From an uncultured Bacteroidales bacterium (GTDB lineage Bacteria > Bacteroidota > Bacteroidia > Bacteroidales > UBA932): 17,853 bases of DNA. The notes beneath the pieces were generated by a model that was not told where the DNA came from, did not search any database, and saw only the letters and a program-made list of their open reading frames with translations. Location of the stretch: the NCBI GenBank assembly GCA_900544815.1, contig UQWT01000047.1, forward strand, positions 1 through 17,853. Reading direction: 5' to 3'. Numbering within the stretch: position 1 is the stretch's first letter; every line of letters starts with the position of its first letter. The position numbers were made by a program, and so were the translations under genes. Shown here one piece after another: positions 1 to 8,421 of this stretch.

Positions 1-47
1 ATATCAAAGATACAAAATATTTAACACATTAGCAATCAATTTGTTAG

Positions 48-422
48 GAAAAGATTAACATTTCCCGACAGTCCCTAAATAGCGTAAGCAACCAAAACTT
101 TGCATTAAAGCTGCTTTTTGGCCCATACTTGGCTTACGGAATAGATGGTACAAGCAAATCTACGGAAGACAGAGCCGGAGTCATTACAACCAAGAAGGTA
201 AATGCCTTTGGCAAAGAGGGGCATCTCTGTAGCCGCCTTGACTATGGTCTGAATGTTGGCATTAACGGTGTGATAAAGCAACATTATATAATAGGCGCCT
301 TTGGAGAGACAGGTTTTCGTAGAATGTATGAGCAGAATAATCTGTTTGACACCTTTCTCCAAGAGTTGTTCAAAATCAAAAACAACTGGGCTTTTGGCGT
401 TACGTTAGGCTACAGGTTTTAA
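48..422 (+). pseudogene. C-terminal fragment of an outer-membrane beta-barrel protein (porin/PorT-like)
   Basis: The open frame runs from just after a TAG at 45-47 to a TAA at 420-422. It contains FGPYLAYGI (about 117-143), then alternating hydrophobic stretches (LDYGLNVGING), and ends GVTLGYRF, with the terminal aromatic residue typical of outer-membrane barrels. GPYLxYG followed by DxGLNxG is what I recognise from the second half of the roughly 200-residue Bacteroidota porin-like barrels. The signal peptide and first strands are missing: all three forward frames upstream hit stops by position 58, and the only in-window start is a TTG at 129, inside the conserved part. The likeliest reading is a decayed or truncated gene. 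A frameshifted gene whose 5' half lies before the window edge is possible. It ends 43 bp from the convergent lipid kinase gene. Confidence 0.45.
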
Positions 423-459
423 AAAGCATAACCCTGAAAACAGATTGTTTGTCGGGAAA
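61..459. repeat. 10-bp inverted repeat flanking the barrel fragment
   Basis: TTTCCCGACA at 61-70 and its exact reverse complement TGTCGGGAAA at 450-459 bracket the readable part of the barrel fragment. I see no clear target-site duplication outside the arms. The core TCCCGACA also occurs elsewhere in the window, so the pair may be two chance copies of a common motif and not the ends of an element. Confidence 0.35.
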
Positions 460-465
460 TAAAAT

Positions 466-1416
466 CTATTTTTCCATTATATAGGAGGTGCCCACAACAA
501 CCCTTATGGAGTGCGGAACAAGTTCAAAGGTAAATGGCGAGAAACCAACAGCTTCGCCATCTATCTCTATTCTGGTCTCGGGGATAGTGGAGATCTCTAT
601 CTCCTTGGCCTGAGTAAAGATTACCTTTGGATTTGAATAGATATTGCCGGAATAGAGGAGCTTGAAATTACGCAAAACACGAAACTTGGACATCTTTCTT
701 ATTATGGTAAGGTCCATAAGGCCGTCGTTGACCAAAGCATTTGGGGTCTGCTGCATACCGCCACCGTTGTACTGTCCTATACCAACAGCTCCGGAGAAGA
801 CCATCCCCTCATAAAACGGCCGGCCGTCTGCAGAGATCTTAAAATGCTTGGACCTGAACTTCATAAAGGTGTTAAAGGTGCTCCTTAGATAGAGCATCTT
901 ACCCTGTTTTCCCTCATCCTTGAGGTTATTATATTTTAGATTAACCACGGCATCATAGCCCAATCCGGCCACATTTGCCATATACCGCACATGCTTTACC
1001 CTTGTCTCATAGAAAGTCACCCTGGCAACATCCTGCAATATGCTTCTCTTTTCGGCAAGAGACCTAACAGCCTCTGAATATGTCTTTGAGATACCGTACA
1101 TCCTAATCCAGTCATTACCCGTACCGGTAGGAATAACCGCAAGACTCACCTCTGTGGTGGGCACAGCCTTCTGAATGAATATGCCGTTCACAACCTCATG
1201 AATGGTTCCGTCACCGCCAACTGCAACAATATTCCTAAACCCGTCATTTATAGCCTTAACCGTTAGCTCCACAGCATGATACTTGTGAGCAGTAAACACG
1301 CAGGTAAAGTTTAATCCACTGTCATACATCTGGTTAGAGATAACAGGCCAGTCCTTTAAACCACGTCCGCTGCCGGCCTTGGGGTTAACGATAACCATCC
1401 AGACATCATGTTTCAT
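466..1416 (-). CDS. Diacylglycerol kinase family lipid kinase (YegS/DagK type)
   Basis: A 316-residue soluble lipid kinase predicted to phosphorylate diacylglycerol or a related lipid at the inner membrane. The N-terminal nucleotide-binding domain shows NPKAGSGRG (residues 11-19), GGDGT (67-71) and PTGTGND (96-102), the defining motifs of the DAGK catalytic family. The C-terminal beta-sandwich ends with the conserved EIDGEAVG segment. Length fits the family (about 290-320). The start is the ATG at 1416, since the first motif follows directly; no Shine-Dalgarno is present. A -7 type element (TAAATTTG on the minus strand, 1463-1470) lies upstream, without a good -33 partner at the usual distance. 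The gene diverges from parA. True substrate (diacylglycerol, sphingoid base or undecaprenol) cannot be told from sequence. Confidence 0.9.
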   Translation of the reverse strand: MKHDVWMVIVNPKAGSGRGLKDWPVISNQMYDSGLNFTCVFTAHKYHAVELTVKAINDGFRNIVAVGGDGTIHEVVNGIFIQKAVPTTEVSLAVIPTGTGNDWIRMYGISKTYSEAVRSLAEKRSILQDVARVTFYETRVKHVRYMANVAGLGYDAVVNLKYNNLKDEGKQGKMLYLRSTFNTFMKFRSKHFKISADGRPFYEGMVFSGAVGIGQYNGGGMQQTPNALVNDGLMDLTIIRKMSKFRVLRNFKLLYSGNIYSNPKVIFTQAKEIEISTIPETRIEIDGEAVGFSPFTFELVPHSIRVVVGTSYIMEK

Positions 1417-1732
1417 CTGTATATTAAGATTTTATAATGGTACAACGCTCAAAAATGTTACGCAAATTTAAGAAACTGTTTTGAATTGTTGTTCCCATTC
1501 CAAAAGATTTAGTATTTTTGCGAGTTAAGAAGTTGTTTTTAGTAAGCGTTAAAAAATAAGTTGGTAAAGATTTAGCAGTATTTTTGAGGATAGATGTCTT
1601 TTTGAAGATGGAGTGTGCCGGTGGCACATGACTGATGAGAAAAGAAATATAGACCGAAAAGACAATTAAAGATTACCAAGTTATTTTTTTAAGATTACTT
1701 AGGCAACCTTTAATCTCTTACTAAGTTAAAAT
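1417..1732. other. Divergent intergenic region between lipid kinase and parA
   Basis: This 316-bp spacer holds no convincing gene. A 67-codon minus-strand frame (1424-1627) has Lys/Asn/Thr-rich composition and no recognisable domain. On the plus strand two TAnnTTTG-type elements occur, TATTTTTG at 1513-1520 and again at 1579-1586. On the minus strand TAAATTTG (1463-1470) could serve the lipid kinase. A small perfect palindrome TGTGCC-GGT-GGCACA lies at 1614-1628. I saw no parS-type palindrome here. Confidence 0.6.
1489..1520 (+). promoter_or_regulatory. Candidate parA operon promoter (Bacteroidota type)
   Basis: TATTTTTG at 1513-1520 matches the -7 consensus TAnnTTTG. The -33 position has only TTG (1489-1491) with a 21-bp spacer, so the match is partial. 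It would give a leader of roughly 205 nt before parA. A second -7-like box at 1579-1586 has no -33 partner. Confidence 0.4.
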
Positions 1733-2527
1733 ATGGGAAAAGTCATAGCTATCGCAAATCAGAAGGGAGGAGTTGGTAAAACCACCACAGCTATTAATCT
1801 TGCAGCATCTTTGGCAGTCTTGGAAAAAAAGACTTTGCTTATTGATGCGGATCCGCAGGCTAATACAACATCCGGACTTAATTTTGACCCAGACTCATCT
1901 GACAAGAAAACACTATATGAACTTCTCATAGGCCAAAGGTCAGCAGAGGAGATAGTGCTTAATACAGATATAAAGAACCTTAAGGTAATTCCGTCTCATA
2001 TAAACCTTGTAGGTGCGGAGATAGAGATGCTTAACTTAGAGAACAGAGAGAACATTCTAAAGGGTGCAATCTCGTCTCTCAAAGAGGAGTATGAGTACAT
2101 AATAATAGACTGCTCACCATCTTTGGGGCTTATAACAATAAACTCCCTTACAGCAGCAGACTCTGTAATCATACCTGTGCAATGTGAGTTTTTTGCTTTG
2201 GAAGGCTTGGGCAAACTGCTAAATACCGTAAAGTTGGTACAAAACAGACTCAACCCGCAATTGGAGATAGAGGGATTTCTCCTTACAATGTTCGATGCAA
2301 GATTAAGGTTGGCTAACCAGGTTGTGGCAGAGGTAAGGCATCATTTTGGAGAGATGGTATTTAAGACAGTAATCAACAGGAACGTAAGGCTGAGCGAGGC
2401 ACCGAGCCATGGCAAGCCTGTTATTCTTTACGATGCACTGTCCAATGGTTCCGGCAACTACATGAACCTTGCAAAGGAGATAGTATCAAAACAGGAGTCT
2501 TTTAACCAAGATACAGAAAACAGATAA
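1733..2527 (+). CDS. parA: Chromosome-partitioning ATPase ParA (Soj)
   Basis: A 264-residue ParA/MinD-family ATPase that binds DNA non-specifically in its ATP form and moves ParB-parS complexes so that origins segregate. The deviant Walker A motif KGGVGKTT is at residues 11-18, the Walker A' region DADPQAN at 38-44, and Walker B DCSPSLG at 126-132. There is no N-terminal DNA-binding extension, so this is the short chromosomal Soj type and not a plasmid ParA. The ATG is preceded by AAGTTAAAAT, with no Shine-Dalgarno. It is the first gene of a four-gene operon; parB follows after 6 bp. Family assignment is firm. Confidence 0.96.
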   Translation: MGKVIAIANQKGGVGKTTTAINLAASLAVLEKKTLLIDADPQANTTSGLNFDPDSSDKKTLYELLIGQRSAEEIVLNTDIKNLKVIPSHINLVGAEIEMLNLENRENILKGAISSLKEEYEYIIIDCSPSLGLITINSLTAADSVIIPVQCEFFALEGLGKLLNTVKLVQNRLNPQLEIEGFLLTMFDARLRLANQVVAEVRHHFGEMVFKTVINRNVRLSEAPSHGKPVILYDALSNGSGNYMNLAKEIVSKQESFNQDTENR

Positions 2528-2533
2528 TCTAAA

Positions 2534-3457
2534 ATGGCAAAGATACAGACAGGATTAGGAAAAGGATTAAGCGCACTTATAGCAGATGCCAATGAGATTC
2601 AGCGAAACGCACACAGAAGCGCATCTGAATTAGAACAAAAGAGAGCAGCAGACGACAACGGACAGCTGCTTACAGCATCGTTGGAGATACCGTTAGACAA
2701 AATAGCACCCAATCCGTATCAGCCAAGGACAGAATTCAATGAAGAGGCCATAGCAGATCTGGCCGGGTCCATCAAATTATTAGGCGTTATCCAACCCATA
2801 ACGGTCAGACCAATTGAGGATGGCAAATACCAGATAATAAGCGGAGAGAGAAGGTTCAGAGCCTCAAAAATAGCAGGTCTTGCATCCATTCCGGCATATA
2901 TAAAGAAGACAGATGACAGGGGAATGTTGGAGCTGGCTATAGTTGAGAATATACAAAGAGAAGATTTGGACTCCATAGAGGTTGCCCTGAGCTTTCAAAG
3001 ACTTATAGATGAATGCAACCTTACTCAAGAGGAGATGGCGGACCGTGTTGGCAAAAAAAGAGCCACCGTCACAAACTACTTGCGCCTGCTGAGGCTCCCG
3101 GCAGAGATACAGTTTGCCATACGTGCCGGCCGTATCTCAATGGGTCACGCCAAAGCCCTCTTAGGTATAGAGAGCCCAAGAATGCAGGTAAAATACGCCA
3201 ACCAGATAATAGAGCAGGATCTCTCTGTACGTCAAATAGAAGCAAAGATAAAGAGGCTGAACGACAAGAGAGATAAACCGGCAAATATTAATGAGCTTCC
3301 CGACAAATATTTTAGAGCCATAGAGCTTGTAGGAAAGTATTTTAACAACAATGTATCTATAAAACGCGGCACAAAAGGCAATGGAAGCATGACCATCCGC
3401 TTTAAGAACGACAGCGAAATAGAGCGCTTTATAGAGGCATTGGAAAAAAATCAATAG
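2534..3457 (+). CDS. parB: Chromosome-partitioning protein ParB (Spo0J)
   Basis: A 307-residue ParB that loads on parS sites and, as a CTP-dependent clamp, spreads along DNA and stimulates ParA. Features in order: the conserved N-terminal GLGKGLSALI (about residues 7-16, the ParA-stimulating end), the NPYQPR box, the CTP-binding GERR motif (104-107), ENIQREDL, and a helix-turn-helix starting LTQEEMADRVGKKRATV at residue 163. The C-terminal 60 residues should be the dimerisation domain. Length fits the family (about 280-310). It lies 6 bp after parA and 9 bp before the DUF5683 gene, so translational coupling is likely. No parS palindrome (GTTTCAC/GTGAAAC type) was noticed in the window. Confidence 0.95.
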   Translation: MAKIQTGLGKGLSALIADANEIQRNAHRSASELEQKRAADDNGQLLTASLEIPLDKIAPNPYQPRTEFNEEAIADLAGSIKLLGVIQPITVRPIEDGKYQIISGERRFRASKIAGLASIPAYIKKTDDRGMLELAIVENIQREDLDSIEVALSFQRLIDECNLTQEEMADRVGKKRATVTNYLRLLRLPAEIQFAIRAGRISMGHAKALLGIESPRMQVKYANQIIEQDLSVRQIEAKIKRLNDKRDKPANINELPDKYFRAIELVGKYFNNNVSIKRGTKGNGSMTIRFKNDSEIERFIEALEKNQ

Positions 3458-3466
3458 ATAATAAAC

Positions 3467-4429
3467 GTGTTGAGAGAGAAAAACATATATCTTCTTGTCA
3501 TTGGAGTGCTGCTGATGTTGGTGCCGCATCTATCGTATGCGCAGTTCAACACATATAGCCAGGCAGGGCCTCCGGGCAGCGACCAGGCAAAAAAAAGTAA
3601 CAACAACGACGAAAACGGTGAGAATTATGTAAAGAGAAAACCCTCATACACACTTGGAAGATACTTTAAGTCTTTGGCACACAAAGATTCCGTTGATGTA
3701 ACAAGACTTACCTTTGGTAACATGATACTCCCCGGAACAGCACAGATCTACAACAGAGACTACTGGAAACTGCCAATAGTCTACGGAACATTGGGAGGTT
3801 GTATAGGAGGAGCAGTATACAGCAACGTAAAATACCAGTCCACCGGCAAGAAATCGTACAAGAATACCCGAGACATACTTATAGCAGGAGCAGCCCTCTC
3901 CTACTGGGGGCAACTTATGGACGGTATTATATCATACAGTTCAAGTACCAACTCAACGCCGGCCAAATCATCGCTCTATTCCGCCCTTCTACCCGGATTG
4001 GGGCAGGCGAAAAACGGCGATTACTGGAAAATACCAATCTTCTACGGAGGGTTTGCAGTAAGCGGTTACTGCTGGGCATACAATCAGAAGCAGTATAAAA
4101 GATACAAAGGCCTGTACATACAGGCAGCAACCCCAGATGGCGGCTACACAGGCCACCAGACAGCAGAAAACCTAAAATGGTACAGAGACTCCTTTAGACG
4201 TCTGCGAGATTACTCAATAGTTGCCACAGCATTGATATATGTACTTAACATTGTAGATGCCAGCGTTTTTGCGCACTTTAGCAACTTTGACGTAAACGAC
4301 GACATATCACTTAATGTACAACCAGGATTCATAGAGCCCGTAAATATACCGGGATCATCCAACAACAGCTATTTGGCAGGCGGAAGCTGCCCACAAACAG
4401 TTGGAGTAAGATTGAATTTAAACTTTTAG
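3467..4429 (+). CDS. DUF5683 family exported protein of the parAB operon
   Basis: A 320-residue protein of unknown function. The start is non-ATG: GTG at 3467, directly followed by TTG at 3470; the next in-frame ATG lies inside the signal peptide. The signal peptide has a hydrophobic core (YLLVIGVLLMLVPHL) and probable cleavage after SYA (about residue 25). Two related segments follow, each reading LPGxxQxxNxDYWKxPIxYGG: LPGTAQIYNRDYWKLPIVYG near residue 88 and LPGLGQAKNGDYWKIPIFYG near 175. I recognise this as the DUF5683 signature. The end, GVRLNLNF, resembles an outer-membrane barrel C-terminus. It lies between parB and mltD (9 and 10 bp gaps), so a cell-envelope role tied to division or segregation is plausible but unproven. 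Confidence 0.8.
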   Translation: MLREKNIYLLVIGVLLMLVPHLSYAQFNTYSQAGPPGSDQAKKSNNNDENGENYVKRKPSYTLGRYFKSLAHKDSVDVTRLTFGNMILPGTAQIYNRDYWKLPIVYGTLGGCIGGAVYSNVKYQSTGKKSYKNTRDILIAGAALSYWGQLMDGIISYSSSTNSTPAKSSLYSALLPGLGQAKNGDYWKIPIFYGGFAVSGYCWAYNQKQYKRYKGLYIQAATPDGGYTGHQTAENLKWYRDSFRRLRDYSIVATALIYVLNIVDASVFAHFSNFDVNDDISLNVQPGFIEPVNIPGSSNNSYLAGGSCPQTVGVRLNLNF

Positions 4430-4439
4430 ATTATACAAG

Positions 4440-6119
4440 ATGCGCAGGATTAGACTTACACTCCTTTCATTATCCCTATTTATTGCAACAAGCACATACA
4501 TAACAGCAAGTACCATTACCACTCTTCCCGACAAAGTAAAAAAGGAGACCAAGAAAAGCCTTATCTTCCAGCGAGACTCGTTGCAGAAGGTCATAGACTC
4601 CATGAAACTTGTGCTCGAAGGGGGAGGTATAGCCTTTGCAGACACTACAGATCTCACAGACTCTATAAACTCCGGCACATTCTACTATTTGGACAATGAA
4701 GATTACAACGATATAGACCCGGGATGCAATTCAGACAGCCTCCTTAACATGTGGTACAACCACAGAAGCACCAAACTTGGGGAGAGCCTTGGAATAACAA
4801 GAGAACTCAATGTAGACATAGACAGCTTAGTGCTTACATCCAATATCCCGGATGCAGTATACATTGAGAACCTAAAGAAGATGAACTCGTTCATCCCTAT
4901 CCCATACAACGATATCGTAAGAAAATATATAATACTGTACACAGAAAAACTTCGTAACAAAATGCCAAGGATACTTGGGCTTAGCAATTACTACCTTCCT
5001 ATCTTTGAGGAGATATTCGACCAGTATGGCATACCAAAAGAGATTAAAGCACTTGCAATCATAGAATCCGCCCTGAACCCTGTAGCGGTATCAACTGCAA
5101 ACGCAAGAGGAATCTGGCAGTTCATGTACAGGACAGCACTGCAATACAACCTTAAGATCAATTCATTTGTAGATGAAAGATTAGATCCGGTTGAGGCAAC
5201 GCACGCCGCCGCAAAATACCTTAGAGACGCATATATAATCTTTGGCGACTGGGCATTGGCAATATCATCGTACAACTGCGGCTCCGGAAACGTAAACAAA
5301 GCCATAAAACGGGCCGGAGGGTCAAAAGAGTTTTGGGATGTCTACCCATATCTGCCAAGAGAGACAAGAGGATATGTTCCTGCATTTGTTGGTGCACTAT
5401 ATGCCCTTAACTACTACAAAGACTACAATATAGTTCCTCAACAATGCCCTATACCAAGTCACTTGGACACTTTTCAGATAAAAAAGAATCTGCACTTCCA
5501 ACAGATTGCAGAATGCATAAGCATACCTGTAGATGAACTTAGATATTACAATCCACAATACACAAAAGATATAATACCAGGCAATGAGGGAACACAGATA
5601 CTCAAACTGCCATACCAATACACCAATGCATTTGTAGATGTAGAAGATACTGTTTACAACTACAAAGACTCCATCTTTTTTAATCCAATTGTATTTAAAA
5701 AGATAAAAGACTCACACATTGCATCTACCATAGGTTCAACAAGTTACCATAAGGTAAAAAAGGGAGAGACACTTAGCAAGATTGCCCAAATCCACAGAGT
5801 AAAACTATCGGACTTAATGAAGTGGAACAAACTTAACAGCAGGTCCACTCTTCGTATTGGTCAAAGAATCATTATCAAAAAAGGGGCAACGTATGTAGCA
5901 AGCAACACCGGTAGAAACAACAAAAACTCCGGAAGCGATAAAGTTTCAACCAGCAGTTCCGGAGGATATATCTACTACACAGTAAAGAAGGGCGACACCC
6001 TGCTTGGCATCTCCCACAAATTCCCGGGGGTGAGCCTAAACGACCTTCTAAAGCTTAATAACCTTAAGAAGAACTCAAAGATATACCCGGGTAAGAAGTT
6101 AAAAATAAAGAGAGCATAA
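4440..6119 (+). CDS. mltD: Membrane-bound lytic murein transglycosylase D-like, two LysM domains
   Basis: A 559-residue periplasmic enzyme that cleaves peptidoglycan glycan strands, giving 1,6-anhydromuramyl products. An N-terminal signal peptide (MRRIRLTLLSLSLF to about residue 24) precedes a low-complexity linker. The SLT domain (about 195-310) has AIIESALNP with catalytic Glu209, then ANARGIWQFM and the SSYNCGSGNV segment, all hallmarks of family 1 transglycosylases. Two LysM peptidoglycan-binding domains follow, YHKVKKGETLSKIA (about 436-481) and YYTVKKGDTLLGIS (about 512-558). No lipobox Cys is seen after the signal, so membrane anchoring is doubtful. It is last in the parAB operon. In Bacteroides I recall a RelA/SpoT gene following; here a convergent gene does. 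The 63-bp junction shows no strong terminator. Confidence 0.92.
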   Translation: MRRIRLTLLSLSLFIATSTYITASTITTLPDKVKKETKKSLIFQRDSLQKVIDSMKLVLEGGGIAFADTTDLTDSINSGTFYYLDNEDYNDIDPGCNSDSLLNMWYNHRSTKLGESLGITRELNVDIDSLVLTSNIPDAVYIENLKKMNSFIPIPYNDIVRKYIILYTEKLRNKMPRILGLSNYYLPIFEEIFDQYGIPKEIKALAIIESALNPVAVSTANARGIWQFMYRTALQYNLKINSFVDERLDPVEATHAAAKYLRDAYIIFGDWALAISSYNCGSGNVNKAIKRAGGSKEFWDVYPYLPRETRGYVPAFVGALYALNYYKDYNIVPQQCPIPSHLDTFQIKKNLHFQQIAECISIPVDELRYYNPQYTKDIIPGNEGTQILKLPYQYTNAFVDVEDTVYNYKDSIFFNPIVFKKIKDSHIASTIGSTSYHKVKKGETLSKIAQIHRVKLSDLMKWNKLNSRSTLRIGQRIIIKKGATYVASNTGRNNKNSGSDKVSTSSSGGYIYYTVKKGDTLLGISHKFPGVSLNDLLKLNNLKKNSKIYPGKKLKIKRA

Positions 6120-6182
6120 TATTGCGGCCACACCATGTTTATCCTATTTAATAACCTTCAAAGGTAACTTACTTTTTTCGTG

Positions 6183-8375
6183 TTACTTAAATATCAAATC
6201 TGCTCCGAACATTGTGTATCCTTTAGGGGCAGAATATTTAAAATAGAGTTTACACCACTTAGAAGGCTTTGCCATTAGATAGAGATATCCGGCAAAGCCT
6301 CTCTTATACAACAGCCTTCCGCCATATGTACCGGGTATAGTTGCCTCATACATATATATTCTGTTCTCCCAATCACTCACATTATAGTAGGTTCCGCCCG
6401 CAGATACTCTTATTTTTTTACCTGTGCTCAGATAATCTGCACTCAATTGCGCCGCACCATATTTTAATCCTACCACACCCCGGCCTGTTAAAGACAGATC
6501 CCCAAAATTATAGCGTCCACTCCCCTTTAGATAAAGCTTTGTTTTAAATGGAGTTGACGATGCCACACCTCTAAGGTTCCAACTAAAGCCAATACTCTGT
6601 GCATAGCTCTCCAAACCTGCCATAACCTTAAATGAGTTGGTTCTGTACGGAAGTCTGTAACGTGGAAATGGATAAGCCGTATAATCTGCAAAAAGTCCCA
6701 ATTTGAGAGAACCAAATACAGGCTTGAACAACGATATGAACGCTCCTCGCTGGTTGTATGTCTCGCCTAAGGTGCTGTATGGCCCGGAATAGGGCGCTAT
6801 GTAACTCACACCGTAGTGTCTCACACCTACAGTAAATTCAAGGTTGTCACCAATCCTTAGGTAAGTCCCCACAATAGCTGCAATTCTCTCACTTGCAGCT
6901 ATATCAAATTCGCTTGACTCTTTCACCTTTCCCATATTTGCGCAATAGGCAACCTCCCCAAAAATCATGGCAACACCAAACGAATAGAGCCAGTTTATTC
7001 CCACATTACACAATGAGCCATTATAACGCCTGTACCCGTTATAATAGTTGACTCTGCCGCAATATGGAAGATCTAAACTGCTAATCACAGCGGTCGCCCC
7101 TACTCTTGCCCTGCTCCACTCTTTGTTAATGTTAGCACCGTAAACTCTCTCGCCAAGAGACTTTCTTGTCTCAAAGAGGGATGGTGTATTATGCTTTCCA
7201 TCCTTTAAAAGTGAGCTGTAACCGCCATCCTTAATTCTTGCATCTACCATCTTGTTCGAATAGAAAAGGAAAACAGAGATGTTTTGTTTGGAAGCAAAAG
7301 CAGATAAAGCAATGCCTCTAAAATAGTCGTTTTCATCTGAACCGTTATACGGCATAACACTGTTACAATTGGATGCAAATGATATTGGTTGCATATAATT
7401 AGTAAAGTTAAGCCCCTGTCGCATGAGCAGTCCATAGCCGAATCCTGCTCTAAAGTCTCCGGCTATAAGTTTGAGTTTAAAATTTTTAACATAAATGTTA
7501 TCTGCTGCTATATTAAATGATATAAAATCTGCCATCGGTATCTTACGGTTCAACATTCCTGTAGCCTCTCTATGAGCCATACTCACGGCCATCTCTTTAG
7601 CATCACCGCTCCAGAGTTTCCAAAAATATCTTCCCCCCTCTCCTGCATCATTCTCGCAGAATATTCCTGCAGAGATATTTGCACCGGATTTGAGCGAGTA
7701 TACAGCTTTCTGCCTGAGCCTCATATACTTTTGTGGAGAGTACCGCAACTGTGTTTCCAGGCCGGTCTCTCCGCGCCGGCCATAAACACCTACATTCCCT
7801 GCGGCCGTGTAGACAATGTTATACAGATCTGCCTCCTCATTTGGAAAACTGAACAGAACAGCACAGAAACAGGCAATATAATCGTTAAAACCATTAACAG
7901 ACGAAAGTTCATGGGCAGAGAGTATAAGACCGCTTTTCTCTCTGTATTCAATAAGGTTGCCAATCTGATATTCGGTAAGGAACAATAATCTTCTCAGTTC
8001 TTCGGCAGAGACCTTATTTATGGATAGTTGCCTGCTCGCCGCAAAATTTGCTCTGTTTATAAAGTAGACCTTTATGGAGAGCTCCAAATCGTTTTCGTAC
8101 TCTTCTCCCACACTCTCCATTGAGGATTCATGCCCGGAATACTCCCGCATCCATCTCTCTGTATCCACTCCGCTTTCATCTAATGTGAAAAGGTATGGAA
8201 ACATTGCTCTGTAATTGGTCTCTATACGATCTTTATTGAGATTGTAAAACTCCTCAATCACCCGTTTTGTTTTAAGTTCATCAATTCTGTCCTGCAAAGG
8301 CATAGCGAAAGTAACCGCAGCCCAACAGAGTAGGAACAGAGACACCTGTAATCTTTTCACCACTGCCATACTCAT
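6183..8375 (-). CDS. Exported helix-hairpin-helix protein with C-terminal predicted beta-barrel
   Basis: A 730-residue exported protein of unknown function. A signal peptide (VKRLQVSLFLLCWAAVTFA, cleaved near residue 24) is followed by an acidic, helical N-terminal region. Residues about 118-178 read INKVSAEELRRLLFLTEYQIGNLIEYREKSG...ELSSVNGF, the paired helix-hairpin-helix pattern seen in ComEA-like proteins. From about residue 190 to the end the protein is rich in alternating aromatic/polar strands and Gly/Tyr/Asn, and ends GADLIFK, suggesting an outer-membrane barrel. I recognise this HHH-plus-barrel layout from Bacteroidales, where it is annotated only as an HHH-domain protein. The first ATG (8375) is used here; a second at 8369 has GGAG at a better 7-nt spacing and may be the real start. 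It is monocistronic and convergent with mltD. Confidence 0.75.
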   Translation of the reverse strand: MSMAVVKRLQVSLFLLCWAAVTFAMPLQDRIDELKTKRVIEEFYNLNKDRIETNYRAMFPYLFTLDESGVDTERWMREYSGHESSMESVGEEYENDLELSIKVYFINRANFAASRQLSINKVSAEELRRLLFLTEYQIGNLIEYREKSGLILSAHELSSVNGFNDYIACFCAVLFSFPNEEADLYNIVYTAAGNVGVYGRRGETGLETQLRYSPQKYMRLRQKAVYSLKSGANISAGIFCENDAGEGGRYFWKLWSGDAKEMAVSMAHREATGMLNRKIPMADFISFNIAADNIYVKNFKLKLIAGDFRAGFGYGLLMRQGLNFTNYMQPISFASNCNSVMPYNGSDENDYFRGIALSAFASKQNISVFLFYSNKMVDARIKDGGYSSLLKDGKHNTPSLFETRKSLGERVYGANINKEWSRARVGATAVISSLDLPYCGRVNYYNGYRRYNGSLCNVGINWLYSFGVAMIFGEVAYCANMGKVKESSEFDIAASERIAAIVGTYLRIGDNLEFTVGVRHYGVSYIAPYSGPYSTLGETYNQRGAFISLFKPVFGSLKLGLFADYTAYPFPRYRLPYRTNSFKVMAGLESYAQSIGFSWNLRGVASSTPFKTKLYLKGSGRYNFGDLSLTGRGVVGLKYGAAQLSADYLSTGKKIRVSAGGTYYNVSDWENRIYMYEATIPGTYGGRLLYKRGFAGYLYLMAKPSKWCKLYFKYSAPKGYTMFGADLIFK

Positions 8376-8421
8376 ACTCCAATTAATATTTTTACTGTCA
8401 ATATTTTTATAACCAAGATTC

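Noticed and set aside
1424..1627. 67-codon minus-strand open frame in the kinase-parA gap
   Set aside because: Composition is that of A/T-rich noncoding DNA, there is no domain, and it would cover both promoter regions.
1417..1732. parS site in the parAB region
   Set aside because: I looked for a GTTTCAC/GTGAAAC-type palindrome here and elsewhere in the window and saw none; the 1614-1628 palindrome does not match it.
7572..7988. 138-codon plus-strand frame inside the HHH-barrel gene
   Set aside because: Antisense to a well-supported gene, without domain or start context.
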